A stretch of 64,000 bases of DNA from Bifidobacterium psychraerophilum (GCF_000741705.1 NZ_JGZI01000009.1:310001-374000), one strand, 5' to 3'; positions 1-9,377 are shown, numbered from the stretch's first letter. Notes: generated by a model not told the origin, from the sequence alone. Made by a program: numbers and translations.

Positions 1-2139
1 GAGCGCATGCTGAGCGGTAGCGCCCCAACACCCGATGCGGCCGGACTGATCATGGGCACGGACCCCTTGCAATGGGCCGCCGAGCAATGGCAGTATCCGG
101 TCACCGAAAGCGATACCGATCCCTGGTTGAATACGAACACGCAGACAACGGGTCCCTTCAGGATTCTGGCCGACTGGCTCGAAGATGAGCTGGGTGCCTC
201 GGAGAGCAATGATTGCGTGCCGGGAATGGACCCGTCCTGCTTCGGTCTCTTTTATGATCAGGAGACAGGCATCGAGTATGCCGATGGCAAGTCGAGAGCC
301 GTCTTCGACCTTGACGATGCCACCGATGACGAAATAGGATTTGTGCTCCCCACCAATCCTGATGCCTTTGGCGCCGGGCTGTATATTCTGATGCATCCGC
401 ATCCGCAAAGCCAGTTCGGCACGCCTCTGGATGGGACGCATCCTCCTGCGATGGTTCTTGGCACAAGGATCCCGATATCTACCGGGAGCATCTCATATTA
501 TGACTTGTACAATCCCTCCGGAACCGAAGTGCTCCATCGGCTCGGTGTACTCAACGTCAAAGGGGATGCCGTAACCGTCACCCTGGATATCAACGATGCG
601 TGGAAGCGGAATCATCCCTCCTACGCCATGAACAACGAAGTGCCCTATATCATCAGAACCAATATTCCGCATTTCGACAATTTCCTACGTGACTCAGGAC
701 ACGGCGCGTACGAAGGAGGGCGAGCCTCCGGCGCCGCGCTCGCGGATGGCACGCCCATCCAGAACGGATTCGGCCACCAGGCTGCGGGTGCGCAGCATTG
801 GACTTCCGCCAGCAGTACGAAGCCCGCCAATCCCGCCGCAGCGCGTCGGGCAGCCGCCCTTGCCGAGCAAGGAGTGGTCGATTCGGCTCTGATGCGTGGT
901 GCCGCTTCTTCGTCGGTGCGAGGGGTGGCGGATACGACAAGGAATCCGGTCCGCTTCGATATCTCCCTGGACTATTCCGGCAGGGGTCTATCGGATGTCG
1001 ACGCCCGGACGATGAAGGTGACGGTGGGCTCAACGGTGCTGAACTACCAGAACAGCTGCGTCCTCGATACAGCGAACACGTCAACGCCCTGCTTCGGCTT
1101 CGTGCAGTCCGCATCGAATGCCCAAGGTGAGCGGTACTTCGTCGTCCAGATACCCAACTGGGTGCTGCGCGGGAATGGCGGCAAAGCCGTGACCGTCGAA
1201 TACACGCAGCGCATTCTTTTCGACGCCGCTTCGGATAATGCCAGCATCGCCACCAAGGAGCAGACCGTGGCTACGGTGGAATTCTCCAACAACTCGTATA
1301 TGCACGATTACACGGAGTTCCTCGATGCGGATATGTTTACAAGAATCATTTCTTTGCGGACAGCGGTCTTTACCTTTCCACTGATCATCACGAAAATCGA
1401 TTCGCGGAGCAACACGAGCTTGCGGGGCGCACAATTCAGCATTCTCACTGGCGGGGTTGCCCAGTGTTTCGCACTGCGTGCCGGTGTCTATCATCGCAGC
1501 GGTAATGCGCCCTGCGCGCAGGGTGAAGGACAGTTGCTCACCAGCGATGCTTCCGGCAGGGTGCGGGTGAAGGGCTTGGAGGCGCAGATCGAGTATCGGG
1601 TCAAGGAGATCAGACAGCCGAATGGCTATGATTCGGGAAACATCGGGATGATCAACTTCCCCATGCGTATCGTCCCCCGGTACAGCAGCGACACGAGGCC
1701 GACGGAAGTATTGGCGACGGAATACCTCTATGCCAACGCCAGTTACCTGCAACCCGCTTCGCTCCCCGCCTATCTGCGCCCGGCCACCAACGAATGGGTG
1801 AATGACGTGGATCATGTGAGGCACACCTTCTACGCCCACGAGATCGACGTATTGAATGGCAAAACATCGCAGGATGTCGACGCCATCGCTCCTTTCCCAT
1901 GGGGCGTGCTGGCCAGAACAGGTGCGGGCATGCTGCTTCTCGCGTTGCTGGCTGCTTTGGCCTTGCTGATCGGTGTGCTCCTGAAACGCCGCAGGTCGCG
2001 TGAAGAGGGAGATCGGCAGGGTGGCCAGGCGGACGACCTGATGGGCACGGCGATGGGCGCGTGCCGCTTGCTCAAGCATGACGGCGATCCCGGGGCGACC
2101 GCGCCGGCGGATCCAATGCCGTCGAATGACGGCAAGTGA
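1..2139 (+). CDS. Sortase-anchored pilin/surface protein, 5' end cut by window edge
   Basis: The reading frame is open to the first base, so the true start and signal peptide lie outside the window. A prealbumin-like (SpaA/Cna-B) domain lies at about visible residues 455-545. It begins ITKIDSRSNTSLRGAQFSI and holds an E-box, YRVKEIRQPNGY, which in pilins supplies the Glu that catalyses an intramolecular isopeptide bond. The C-terminus has an LPXTG-like signal, LARTG (residues 635-639), a hydrophobic helix, then KRRR. The cytoplasmic tail after the helix is unusually long, about 50 residues. A class C sortase gene follows directly, so this is probably a pilus subunit polymerised by it. Many residues before the Cna-B domain match no family I recognise. 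Assignment as a sortase substrate is strong; backbone versus tip pilin cannot be told. Confidence 0.8.
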   Translation, partial: ERMLSGSAPTPDAAGLIMGTDPLQWAAEQWQYPVTESDTDPWLNTNTQTTGPFRILADWLEDELGASESNDCVPGMDPSCFGLFYDQETGIEYADGKSRAVFDLDDATDDEIGFVLPTNPDAFGAGLYILMHPHPQSQFGTPLDGTHPPAMVLGTRIPISTGSISYYDLYNPSGTEVLHRLGVLNVKGDAVTVTLDINDAWKRNHPSYAMNNEVPYIIRTNIPHFDNFLRDSGHGAYEGGRASGAALADGTPIQNGFGHQAAGAQHWTSASSTKPANPAAARRAAALAEQGVVDSALMRGAASSSVRGVADTTRNPVRFDISLDYSGRGLSDVDARTMKVTVGSTVLNYQNSCVLDTANTSTPCFGFVQSASNAQGERYFVVQIPNWVLRGNGGKAVTVEYTQRILFDAASDNASIATKEQTVATVEFSNNSYMHDYTEFLDADMFTRIISLRTAVFTFPLIITKIDSRSNTSLRGAQFSILTGGVAQCFALRAGVYHRSGNAPCAQGEGQLLTSDASGRVRVKGLEAQIEYRVKEIRQPNGYDSGNIGMINFPMRIVPRYSSDTRPTEVLATEYLYANASYLQPASLPAYLRPATNEWVNDVDHVRHTFYAHEIDVLNGKTSQDVDAIAPFPWGVLARTGAGMLLLALLAALALLIGVLLKRRRSREEGDRQGGQADDLMGTAMGACRLLKHDGDPGATAPADPMPSNDGK

Positions 2140-2219
2140 ATATATCGGCTGCGGTGGCGTCCGGGGAAGCCGCCGCAGCCGGTCGTGAACGAGGATGGCA
2201 AGGCGCTGAGGGGGGAGAC

Positions 2220-3458
2220 ATGTCGATATCGATCAGCACAGCGGGAAGCGGTAATGCCGAACTCGGCGCAAGCGACATCGAGGCGGGAAGCGGTGTCGGC
2301 GATGCCGACAGAGTGACTACGCCCGATGATGGCCAAGACTCTCAGAGGTCCGCCGCAGTGGTGGAAGGGGTCAGTGAGGAGACGGCCGTAGAGGATCCCC
2401 ATCGGCGTGGTTCGGGGGATGCTGAATCCCTGGCATTCGATGCCTTGATGGCCGATTCCTTGGCTCAGGCCTCCCGTGTGGCACAATTGCAATTCAAACT
2501 GCGGCGGAAGGCCTCCATATACCGTTTCGTGGCCTTTTTCGCGGTGATGTGCGGCTTGGCCATCGTGCTGTACCCGATGCTGTTCCAAACCTACAGCGCA
2601 TACAAATTCGCGACGATCGCGGAGGAATCCAACCGAAAGGTCGCACAGTGGCCGTATCCCGAAGGGGAGGAGGCGCTGCAGCGGGCACGCGAATACAATA
2701 TGAGGCTTGCCCAATCCGGTTCCCGCAATATTGGCGAATTGAATGATCCCTTTTCGGGCGCCGAGCACAGCAATGATGTCAGGCAGGCCCTGGGGCAGCT
2801 TGTCGGAGTCGCCGAAGCTCAGCATTCAAACGAAGGGAGCACATCCGAACAGGATGAGGAATACATGAAAACCCTGGATCAGGGCGGGGGCATCATCGGT
2901 TCCATCGAAGTACCCCAGATTTCCGTGAAACTTCCCGTGTATCACGGCACATCATCACAGACGCTGAACTCCGGTGCCGGTCATTTGTATGGCACGAGCT
3001 TCCCTGTTGACCAGCCGGGCTCACATACGGTTATCACCGCGCACCGAGGGCTGCCGACCGCCATGTTCTTCACCCGCCTTGGCGAGTTGAAGAAAGGCGA
3101 CGAGATGTACGTGACCACCATGGGCAGAACCTTCGGATATATCGTGGATCGCATCCAGGTGATCGAGCCGACCGATTTCTCCGCAATGGACATCGTCGAG
3201 GGCGAGGAACGGTTGACGCTGATGACGTGCACACCATACGGCATCAATACGCATCGTCTGTTGGTATCTGGTCTGCGCGGAGACATTCCCCAGCCTGTTT
3301 CGCCCATTCCTGATGCCCGTCGCGACCTGCTGTGGATCCCTGTGTGCGGTGTCATCCTGCTGCTGGCCTCATTGCTGTGTGCCTTCATAGCACGTCGCCG
3401 GCGGCGGGCCATGCGCTTCATGCGTGCCCGCCATGCCTACTGGCTTCCCTGGTGGTAA
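2220..3458 (+). CDS. Class C (pilus-type) sortase
   Basis: This transpeptidase cleaves the sorting signal of pilins and joins subunits covalently at the membrane surface. An N-terminal acidic, disordered stretch of about 90 residues is followed by a transmembrane segment, the sortase barrel and a second C-terminal membrane helix, the usual class C layout. The catalytic His is in VITAHRG (H275) and the Cys in TLMTCTPYG (C337), with the Arg in the following HRLLVSGLRG. I chose the ATG at 2220 because GAGGGGG lies just before it. A GTG at 2136 overlapping the pilin stop would add 28 residues and cannot be excluded. Close coupling to the upstream pilin gene marks a pilus operon. Confidence 0.9.
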   Translation: MSISISTAGSGNAELGASDIEAGSGVGDADRVTTPDDGQDSQRSAAVVEGVSEETAVEDPHRRGSGDAESLAFDALMADSLAQASRVAQLQFKLRRKASIYRFVAFFAVMCGLAIVLYPMLFQTYSAYKFATIAEESNRKVAQWPYPEGEEALQRAREYNMRLAQSGSRNIGELNDPFSGAEHSNDVRQALGQLVGVAEAQHSNEGSTSEQDEEYMKTLDQGGGIIGSIEVPQISVKLPVYHGTSSQTLNSGAGHLYGTSFPVDQPGSHTVITAHRGLPTAMFFTRLGELKKGDEMYVTTMGRTFGYIVDRIQVIEPTDFSAMDIVEGEERLTLMTCTPYGINTHRLLVSGLRGDIPQPVSPIPDARRDLLWIPVCGVILLLASLLCAFIARRRRRAMRFMRARHAYWLPWW

Positions 3459-3480
3459 AGGCTTTCGATCACGCTTCAAA

Positions 3481-3501
3481 CTTGAGTCCAATGCACTCAA
3501 G
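3481..3501. promoter_or_regulatory. HAIR operator (HspR binding site) upstream of hsp20
   Basis: The sequence is CTTGAGT, seven bases, ACTCAAG, an exact match to the HspR-associated inverted repeat known from Streptomyces and other actinobacteria, where HspR with DnaK represses heat shock genes. It lies about 210 bases before the small heat shock start and just after the sortase stop. HspR control of the next gene is inferred from this perfect match. Confidence 0.88.
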
Positions 3502-3713
3502 TTTTCGCCACTGGTAAAAGTGGGGAAGCTGTGGCGACCATTGCTTATTGTGAGAAGTGAAAGGTACGGCAGGGACCCGAAAGAAGGGTCCCGGAAGCAG
3601 TCACGAAGCGGATCGGCGCGCCGAAAGGTGCAAGGTCCGGGACAGGATCCTGGATCTGGATTCGACCTGCAGCCAAGCTGCTTCTCCTCCTTGACGATGA
3701 AGGAGTATCGATT

Positions 3714-4268
3714 ATGGCAATGTTTCCGGCTTTGATGAACGATTCTATTTTCAGTGATCTCTTTGATGATCCCTTCTTTGCGGGATGGCGTGGGTCACGC
3801 GGCAACAATGCCGCGAAAGCCGAAGGCTCGTCGTTGATGCCGATCATGGGATCGGAACTGATGAGCACCGATGTCAAGGATAACGGTGATTCCTACGATG
3901 TGGATATTGATATGCCCGGCTTCGACAAGGACAACATCAAGATCCAACTCGACAATGGCTATCTGACCGTTTCCGCGCATCGCGAGGAGAATCACAGTGA
4001 GGGCGATCAGAGCACGACGGATCGGAGCGGCGACGGGGCGTCGGCAGGCAACACCGAGAATGCCCGGACGGACACGGGTGACGACTCAGGCAGGTGGCTG
4101 CGTCGCGAGCGTTATATCGGCAGCTGCTCGCGCAGCTTCTACGTGGGCTCAGATGTCAAGGAGTCCGATATCCACGCGAAGTACCAGAATGGCACACTCT
4201 GCCTGCAGATTCCGAAGAACACTGCTCCGCAGGTCGAGCAGGCCCACACGATAGCCATCGAAAGCTGA
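3714..4268 (+). CDS. Small heat shock protein, Hsp20/alpha-crystallin family
   Basis: This is an ATP-independent holdase chaperone in the cytoplasm. It has a short N-terminal arm rich in Phe (FSDLFDDPFF), then an alpha-crystallin domain from about residue 45 (DSYDVDIDMPGFDKDNIKI), with the typical strand YLTVSAHREE and a late strand ESDIHAKYQNGTLCLQIPK. Between these is an acidic low-complexity insert (about residues 98-125) not usual in the family. The start is fixed by AAGGAG eight bases before ATG. The gene stands alone between a HAIR box and a strong terminator, so it is a monocistronic, heat-inducible unit. The 184-residue length is typical for bifidobacterial Hsp20. Confidence 0.93.
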   Translation: MAMFPALMNDSIFSDLFDDPFFAGWRGSRGNNAAKAEGSSLMPIMGSELMSTDVKDNGDSYDVDIDMPGFDKDNIKIQLDNGYLTVSAHREENHSEGDQSTTDRSGDGASAGNTENARTDTGDDSGRWLRRERYIGSCSRSFYVGSDVKESDIHAKYQNGTLCLQIPKNTAPQVEQAHTIAIES

Positions 4269-4301
4269 GTGGCACAGCGTTCCAAGGCACTGAAGCTGGA
4301 T

Positions 4302-4365
4302 AACTGCTCCAGCGGGACGGTTCTGCTTGCATGGTGCATACCGCCGTCCCGCCGGGGCAGTTTTC
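4302..4365 (+). terminator. Intrinsic terminator after hsp20
   Basis: Arms at 4302-4320 and 4344-4362 pair over 19 positions with two G-U wobbles and are followed by TTTT. The 23-base loop contains a small self-complementary TGCAT segment. The position 34 bases after the hsp20 stop fits a terminator for that gene. Confidence 0.85.
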
Positions 4366-4492
4366 ATGTCCGCAAGGCCTCCAACAGCGCGTGGACGAAA
4401 GCCTTGCTTGACATGCCGGTACCTATGGCCGTGCCACCCCCGCCTCTGACCTTTTCCGCGTCGGTGACGATATTCACGTAAGAGGAATACAC
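4364..4492 (-). other. Possible small ORF or gene remnant, 42 codons
   Basis: On the minus strand a GTG-started frame runs 42 residues and stops beside the hsp20 terminator. Its middle reads VNIVTDAEKVRG followed by a glycine run, and the end reads SSKAFVHALLEALRT. About three quarters of third codon positions are G or C, as in real genes here. No Shine-Dalgarno sequence precedes the GTG, and the frame stays open back into the start of the MFS gene, so a decayed 3' end of a lost gene is as likely as a functional small protein. I do not recognise the family. Confidence 0.25.
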
Positions 4493-4533
4493 TGTCTGAG
4501 AAGCGCGGATGGGCTTCGGGGGAGAGGTATAGC

Positions 4534-5892
4534 GTGAGCGGAACGAGCGAACTGTGGCGTTCTCAGGGGTATCTGGCTTGGTTCACAGCCGACACCGCTG
4601 TCGCGGTAGGCACGGCATTACGGGGTTTCGCCATTCCGCTGATCGCATTCTCCGTCTCCCATTCGCTCGCCACAGCCGGGTGGCTGGCCACACTGTCCGC
4701 GGCCTTGCAACAGGGATGCACGCTGCTGGGAGGTGCAATCGTCGACCGGCATGAGCGAAAACCACTGATCATCGCCAATGCGATCATCCAGACACTGCTG
4801 TGGACGGTGGTTTCGGTACTGATGATCGGTGGACGTCTGAACATCGTCATGTTGTTCGCAGTCGTCGGCATAGCCGCATGCACCACGGGTCTTATCGGAG
4901 AGGCGACGGACGCCGCCCTCCGTTCGATAATCAGCATGCGGGAGTACTCCAAGGCACGCAGCATCAATGAAGGTCGCGATGCGACCATCAATATGGCAGG
5001 CAGCCCGATAGGCGGCATCCTCTACGGCATCCAGCCCTGGCTGCCCTTCGTCTGCTCGGCTGTGGTGTATGCGATCGCAGGAGGCAGCGCGACTCGGCTT
5101 CATCTGCACAGGCATGGTGATTCCGGGGAACATGACGCCGGCACCGATGCCCCTGTTGATACCTCCGTCGATACCGCGGTCGACGCTGGTCCGACCCGAA
5201 CGGCGGGCGCCGGAGGCGATGCGACGGAGCACATGCCAGCTGATGGTCATACCGCGCAACGGCCCTCGTTCATCAGTGATGTCGTGCTGGGGTGGAAATG
5301 GACATTCCACACCTACCGCTTACCGATCATCATCGTTGTGGCCAGTCTGATCAACTTCGGCCTCAATGGCATCCAGTACACGATCCAGCTGCATCTGATC
5401 AATGTCGGCACCCAGCCTTTCCGCATCGGCCTGATGGATACCGGGGTTTGCGTCGGTATGCTGATCGGTTCGATACTGGCGAACCGCCTCAGTGAGAAGG
5501 CGCATGTCGGCAACGCGATGCGGGGAGCCTTCATCATGGCTTTCGTATGCGCCATACCGATGCTCTTCGATAGCAACTATTGGCTTATCCTCATCTGCTA
5601 CGCCTTCGTGGCGGTACCCTTCCCCCTGGTCAATTCTATGCTGTTCGGTTTTGTGTTCTCCAAAACCGATGAGCAGCTTCAAGGCAGGGTGGCGACGGTT
5701 ATCTCCGTCCCTGCACAGGCCTTGTCGATGTTCTGCGGAGGCATTGCGGGAAGCATGCTTCCCCTGTTGGGTTTCACGGTGTCGATCGGCGTATTCCTGG
5801 TGGTGATAGGAATCAGTATGCTGATCGCGAATCTGAGCCGGGCCATCACGACCATCCCGGAACCCTCGGCATGGGCGCTCGCGAAACTCTGA
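4534..5892 (+). CDS. MFS transporter (MFS_3-like exporter)
   Basis: A 452-residue polytopic membrane protein with about twelve predicted helices in two halves, split by a hydrophilic loop (about residues 195-240) rich in Asp, Thr and Ala. The cytoplasmic loop between helices 2 and 3 carries DRHERKPL, the MFS signature region. The family resembles enterobactin/macrolide-type exporters, so drug or metabolite efflux by proton antiport is likely; the substrate is unknown. GTG is the start, preceded by GGGGGAGAGG six bases upstream. It has its own transcription unit between the hsp20 terminator and infA. Confidence 0.82.
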   Translation: MSGTSELWRSQGYLAWFTADTAVAVGTALRGFAIPLIAFSVSHSLATAGWLATLSAALQQGCTLLGGAIVDRHERKPLIIANAIIQTLLWTVVSVLMIGGRLNIVMLFAVVGIAACTTGLIGEATDAALRSIISMREYSKARSINEGRDATINMAGSPIGGILYGIQPWLPFVCSAVVYAIAGGSATRLHLHRHGDSGEHDAGTDAPVDTSVDTAVDAGPTRTAGAGGDATEHMPADGHTAQRPSFISDVVLGWKWTFHTYRLPIIIVVASLINFGLNGIQYTIQLHLINVGTQPFRIGLMDTGVCVGMLIGSILANRLSEKAHVGNAMRGAFIMAFVCAIPMLFDSNYWLILICYAFVAVPFPLVNSMLFGFVFSKTDEQLQGRVATVISVPAQALSMFCGGIAGSMLPLLGFTVSIGVFLVVIGISMLIANLSRAITTIPEPSAWALAKL

Positions 5893-5993
5893 CGACACAC
5901 CCATAGCACATATCCGAGATTGCTGCTATATTTGCAATTTGGTGTGTCTTCGGACATAACAGTGTAATACGTCCAAAGAACGGAATGAGGCTC

Positions 5994-6212
5994 ATGGCAA
6001 AAGACGGTGTGATTGAAGTTGAAGGTCGAGTAGCCGAGGCATTGCCGAACGCAATGTTTCGCGTCGAACTGGAAAACAAACACATTGTGCTCGCTACGAT
6101 TTCTGGCAAGATGCGGAAGAACTACATCCGTATCCTCCCCCAGGACCGTGTCGTGCTCGAAATGAGTCCATACGATCTGAACCGTGGTCGTATTACGTAC
6201 CGTTACAAGTAA
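5994..6212 (+). CDS. infA: Translation initiation factor IF-1
   Basis: The 72-residue S1-like OB-fold protein binds the ribosomal A site during initiation. The sequence [13 protein letters not shown] and the end [13 protein letters not shown] are canonical. An ATG nine bases upstream in frame would add MRL, but the family starts with MAKDG and GAGG lies just before this ATG. It opens the ribosomal-protein/RNA polymerase alpha operon; rpmJ follows by 22 bases. Confidence 0.98.
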   Translation: MAKDGVIEVEGRVAEALPNAMFRVELENKHIVLATISGKMRKNYIRILPQDRVVLEMSPYDLNRGRITYRYK

Positions 6213-6234
6213 AAGGTACAAGTAAAGGAAAACC

Positions 6235-6348
6235 ATGAAGGTCAGCCCAAGTGTGAAGAGGATCTGCGAGAACTGCCGTGTGATCCGTCGTCACGGCCGC
6301 GTCATGGTGATCTGCAGCAACCCGCGCCATAAACAGCGTCAGGGCTGA
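6235..6348 (+). CDS. rpmJ: Ribosomal protein bL36
   Basis: A 37-residue large-subunit protein, [19 protein letters not shown] at the start. The zinc ribbon ligands are C11, C14, C27 and H32, so this is the zinc-binding (C+) form. AAAGGAA precedes the ATG. It sits in the standard infA-rpmJ-rpsM order. Confidence 0.98.
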   Translation: MKVSPSVKRICENCRVIRRHGRVMVICSNPRHKQRQG

Positions 6349-6479
6349 GCAGACCAGCCAGCGGCAATAGAAAAAAGGCGCTAAGTCACAGCTATACGCT
6401 GAACCCCGGGCACGCAGGCCTGGGCCGGGAAACCGGACGACTTGGTGCATAACCTGCGTAGGAACAAGAAGGAATCGCA

Positions 6480-6857
6480 ATGGCACGTCTTGCCGGAGTC
6501 GACATCCCTAATGAGAAGCGCATTGAAATCGCCCTCACCTACATTTTTGGTGTTGGACGTACTCGCGCCGAGAAAACTCTTGCCGAGACCGGAATCAATC
6601 CGGACACCCGCGTCAAGGATCTCACGGATGAGCAGCTTATCACGCTGCGAGATTACCTCGAAGGCAACTACAAGATCGAGGGTGATCTGCGTCGCGAGAT
6701 CGATGCGGATATTCGCCGTAAGATCCAAATTAACTCCTATCAGGGCCAGCGCCACCGTAGGGGTCTTCCTGTGCACGGACAGCGTACAAAGACCAATGCC
6801 CGTACCCGCAAGGGCCCGAAGCGCACGGTTGCAGGAAAGAAGAAGGCCACCAAGTAA
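6480..6857 (+). CDS. rpsM: Ribosomal protein uS13
   Basis: A 125-residue small-subunit head protein that contacts tRNA and the B1 intersubunit bridge. It starts [20 protein letters not shown] and carries the helix-two-turn-helix region VGRTRAEK. The C-terminal tail [20 protein letters not shown] is the conserved rRNA- and tRNA-contacting part. AAGGAAT precedes the ATG. It is part of the alpha operon with rpsK and rpoA. Confidence 0.98.
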   Translation: MARLAGVDIPNEKRIEIALTYIFGVGRTRAEKTLAETGINPDTRVKDLTDEQLITLRDYLEGNYKIEGDLRREIDADIRRKIQINSYQGQRHRRGLPVHGQRTKTNARTRKGPKRTVAGKKKATK

Positions 6858-6935
6858 GGCCTTGCTCCAGACCACGGAATGAACGCTCCATCGTCTGGAC
6901 ACCAGAAATAGTTCGTTATTAGGAAACGAGGGTCA

Positions 6936-7334
6936 ATGGCAGCTGCGAAGCAAGCCGCGCGCAAGCCCCGTCGTCGGGATCGTAAGTCGGTTCCGGTCGG
7001 GCAGGCGCACATCAAGTCAACATTTAATAACACGATCATCTCGATCACCGATCCGTCCGGCGCTGTTGTGGCATGGGCTTCAGGTGGCGATGTCGGTTTC
7101 AAGGGTTCACGTAAGTCGACACCATACGCAGCGGGTATGGCTGCGGAGTCGGCCGCGCGCAAGGCTATGGAGCATGGCGTCAAGAAAGTCGACGTCTTCG
7201 TCAAGGGGCCGGGTTCAGGCCGCGAGACCGCTATTCGTTCCCTGCAGTCAGCAGGACTCGAAGTCGGTTCAATCTCCGATGTCACTCCACAAGCGCATAA
7301 CGGCGTTCGTCCACCCAAGCGCCGTCGCGTCTGA
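6936..7334 (+). CDS. rpsK: Ribosomal protein uS11
   Basis: A 132-residue platform protein of the small subunit. The core [18 protein letters not shown] and the end THDVTPQ-like [18 protein letters not shown] are diagnostic, with a basic N-terminal extension [15 protein letters not shown]. Many bacteria place rpsD between rpsK and rpoA; here rpoA follows after 76 bases, as in bifidobacteria. Confidence 0.98.
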   Translation: MAAAKQAARKPRRRDRKSVPVGQAHIKSTFNNTIISITDPSGAVVAWASGGDVGFKGSRKSTPYAAGMAAESAARKAMEHGVKKVDVFVKGPGSGRETAIRSLQSAGLEVGSISDVTPQAHNGVRPPKRRRV

Positions 7335-7410
7335 GCACTAAAGAAACCCATCCATCCACCCGCGAAGGCCGATGAGTGCACCATCGACCAGAGCTGAAAG
7401 GATAACAACA

Positions 7411-8406
7411 GTGCTTATCGCACAGCGTCCAACACTTACTGAGGAAGTCGTTAATTCTCAACGTTCTCGTTTCACCATCGAGCCACTTGAGCCCGGTTTC
7501 GGCTATACGCTCGGTAATTCGCTGCGTCGCACGCTCCTGAGCTCCATTCCCGGGGCTGCTGTGACTTCGGTTCGCATCTCCGGCGCATTGCATGAGTTCA
7601 CCACGCTGCCAGGTGTTGAAGAGGATGTCACTGAGATCCTGCTCAATGTCAAGGGCATCGTGCTGACCAGCGAATATGATGAGCCGGTCGTCATGTATCT
7701 GCGCAAGAGCGGAAACGGCGAAGCAACCGCAGGGGACATCACGCCTCCCGCCGGTGTGGTAATCGCCAATCCTGATTTGCATATCGCGAATCTCGCGGAG
7801 GATGGGGAGCTTGAAATCGAGTTCACCGTTGAGCGTGGCAGGGGCTATGTCTCTGCGCAGCTCAACAAGCTCGACACCGATGAAATCGGTCGCATCCCTG
7901 TGGATTCGATCTACTCTCCTGTACTCAAGGTGAGCTACAAAGTCGAGGCCACGCGCGTTGAACAGCGCACGGATTTCGATAAGCTCATCCTCGATGTGGA
8001 GACCAAGGCAGCGATTTCGCCTCGTGACGCGGTTGCATCCGCGGGCTCAACGCTCGTTGAACTCTTCGGACTGTGCCGCGAACTCAACACGCAGGCCGAA
8101 GGCGTGGAAGTCGGACCGGCTCCGGTCGTCGAAGAGACGAATCCGGAGATGGCGGTGCCGATCGAGGATCTCAACCTGACGCAGCGTTCGTATAACTGCC
8201 TCAAGCGTGAGGGTATCCACACCATCGGTGAGCTCGTCGCCCATACCGAGCAGGACCTGCTCGATATCCGCAATTTCGGTATGAAGTCAATCGATGAAGT
8301 GAAGGAAAAGCTGCAGACCATGGGTCTGTCGCTCAAGGCCTCACCTCTGGGATTTGATACCACCAACCTCGAAGGCGGTACCTTCTTCTCGCCTGAAGAC
8401 GAGTAA
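7411..8406 (+). CDS. rpoA: RNA polymerase alpha subunit
   Basis: A 331-residue subunit that dimerises to seed core polymerase assembly. The N-terminal domain holds [20 protein letters not shown]. The C-terminal domain (about 255-315) has the helix-hairpin-helix [20 protein letters not shown] that binds UP elements and activators. I chose GTG at 7411, with GAAAGGA nine bases upstream, because [13 protein letters not shown] is the normal family start. An in-frame ATG at 7372 would add 13 unrelated residues. A hairpin follows the stop. Confidence 0.97.
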   Translation: MLIAQRPTLTEEVVNSQRSRFTIEPLEPGFGYTLGNSLRRTLLSSIPGAAVTSVRISGALHEFTTLPGVEEDVTEILLNVKGIVLTSEYDEPVVMYLRKSGNGEATAGDITPPAGVVIANPDLHIANLAEDGELEIEFTVERGRGYVSAQLNKLDTDEIGRIPVDSIYSPVLKVSYKVEATRVEQRTDFDKLILDVETKAAISPRDAVASAGSTLVELFGLCRELNTQAEGVEVGPAPVVEETNPEMAVPIEDLNLTQRSYNCLKREGIHTIGELVAHTEQDLLDIRNFGMKSIDEVKEKLQTMGLSLKASPLGFDTTNLEGGTFFSPEDE

Positions 8407-8411
8407 GCAGC

Positions 8412-8447
8412 TGCGGCATTGACGCTGTGAAAGCCGTCGATGCCGCA
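8412..8447 (+). terminator. Hairpin between rpoA and rplQ
   Basis: Arms 8412-8424 and 8435-8447 pair over 13 positions with one G-U wobble, but only a weak T-rich stretch follows. It may attenuate transcription or protect mRNA between rpoA and rplQ instead of terminating fully, since rplQ has no clear promoter of its own that I can see. Confidence 0.5.
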
Positions 8448-8552
8448 CGTTTGCCGTCTCTTGGGTGGGGAGACCCGCCATCGTTTAACAGTCTGCCTTC
8501 GGATGATCGGGCATATGCCCACCTGGAGAGCGCAGACATATAAGGAGAAACA

Positions 8553-9194
8553 ATGCCAAGACCAAAGAAGGGCCCACGTCTGGCCTCAAGCCCAGCCCAT
8601 GAGAGGCTGATGCTCGCCAACATGGCAACAAGCCTGTTCCAGCATGGTCAGATCACGACCACGCTGCCGAAGGCGAAGCGCCTGCGCCCTCTGGCTGAGC
8701 GCCTGATCACCTTCGCGAAGCGTGGGGATCTGCATTCACGTCGTCGCGTGATGCGCGTCATCCGCAACAAAACCGTTGTGCACATCCTGTTCACCCAGAT
8801 TGCCGAGCAGATGGAGCAGCGTGAGGGCGGTTACACCCGTATCACCCGTATCCCCGCACGTCACGGAGACAATGCGCCACAGGCAGTTATCGAGCTCGTC
8901 ACCGAGCCGCTTTCGGCCAAGCAGTCAACCGTCAAGGAAGCCGAAGCAGCGGCCAAGGTCGCAGCACAGGACAACGCCACCGAGATGGATACCGCTGTTG
9001 ATGCGGCAATCGTCGAGGGTGCAGGCGCGGATGCCGTCGATCAGGCGGTTGAAGCCAACGAGAACGGTGTGGATGTAGAAAGCGCCAACGAAACGGCTAT
9101 CGATCTGGAGAAGGATGCCGAGGCAGCCGATGCCAAGGAAGCCGACGCCGAGGAGAACGCCGATGTCGCCGAGGATGCCGAAAAGGCAGAGTAG
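8553..9194 (+). CDS. rplQ: Ribosomal protein bL17 with long acidic tail
   Basis: Residues 1-120 are bL17 ([20 protein letters not shown], then the basic [11 protein letters not shown]), a large-subunit protein near the exit tunnel. Beyond about residue 125 is a tail of roughly 88 residues made mostly of Ala, Glu, Asp and Val, with no fold I recognise; bL17 in E. coli ends near residue 127. Actinobacterial bL17 proteins often have such tails, but this one is long and strongly acidic. The start is supported by AAGGAGAAAC before the ATG. Last gene of the alpha operon. Confidence 0.97.
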   Translation: MPRPKKGPRLASSPAHERLMLANMATSLFQHGQITTTLPKAKRLRPLAERLITFAKRGDLHSRRRVMRVIRNKTVVHILFTQIAEQMEQREGGYTRITRIPARHGDNAPQAVIELVTEPLSAKQSTVKEAEAAAKVAAQDNATEMDTAVDAAIVEGAGADAVDQAVEANENGVDVESANETAIDLEKDAEAADAKEADAEENADVAEDAEKAE

Positions 9195-9209
9195 TAGCCC
9201 TCTCTGACG

Positions 9210-9303
9210 TGTGCATAGCGCTCACCTTGAGCGCTGCACATGGTCGGGGATCGATGCACGGTATTGTTGAGGCCGGACAGTCACAAGATTGTCCGGCCTC
9301 AAC
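9210..9303 (+). terminator. Tandem hairpins ending the rplQ transcript
   Basis: The first hairpin pairs 9210-9224 with 9228-9240, with a two-base bulge. The second pairs 9266-9278 with 9291-9303 perfectly over 13 bases with a 12-base loop. Neither has a strong T-tract. Two stacked hairpins in a row after a ribosomal operon fit a terminator or RNA-end protection region. Confidence 0.6.
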
Positions 9304-9377
9304 TGTGTCGTGACACCATGGCGTTGCCGTCGCCTCTTCGCGCCGGGCGCGCGTCCGTGTGGAAACGGTATGAAAGA

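Noticed and set aside
3424-3735. A 100-residue frame between sortase and hsp20
   Set aside because: It overlaps the sortase 3' end, spans the HAIR box and the hsp20 ribosome site, and has no Shine-Dalgarno sequence; it is untranslated leader.
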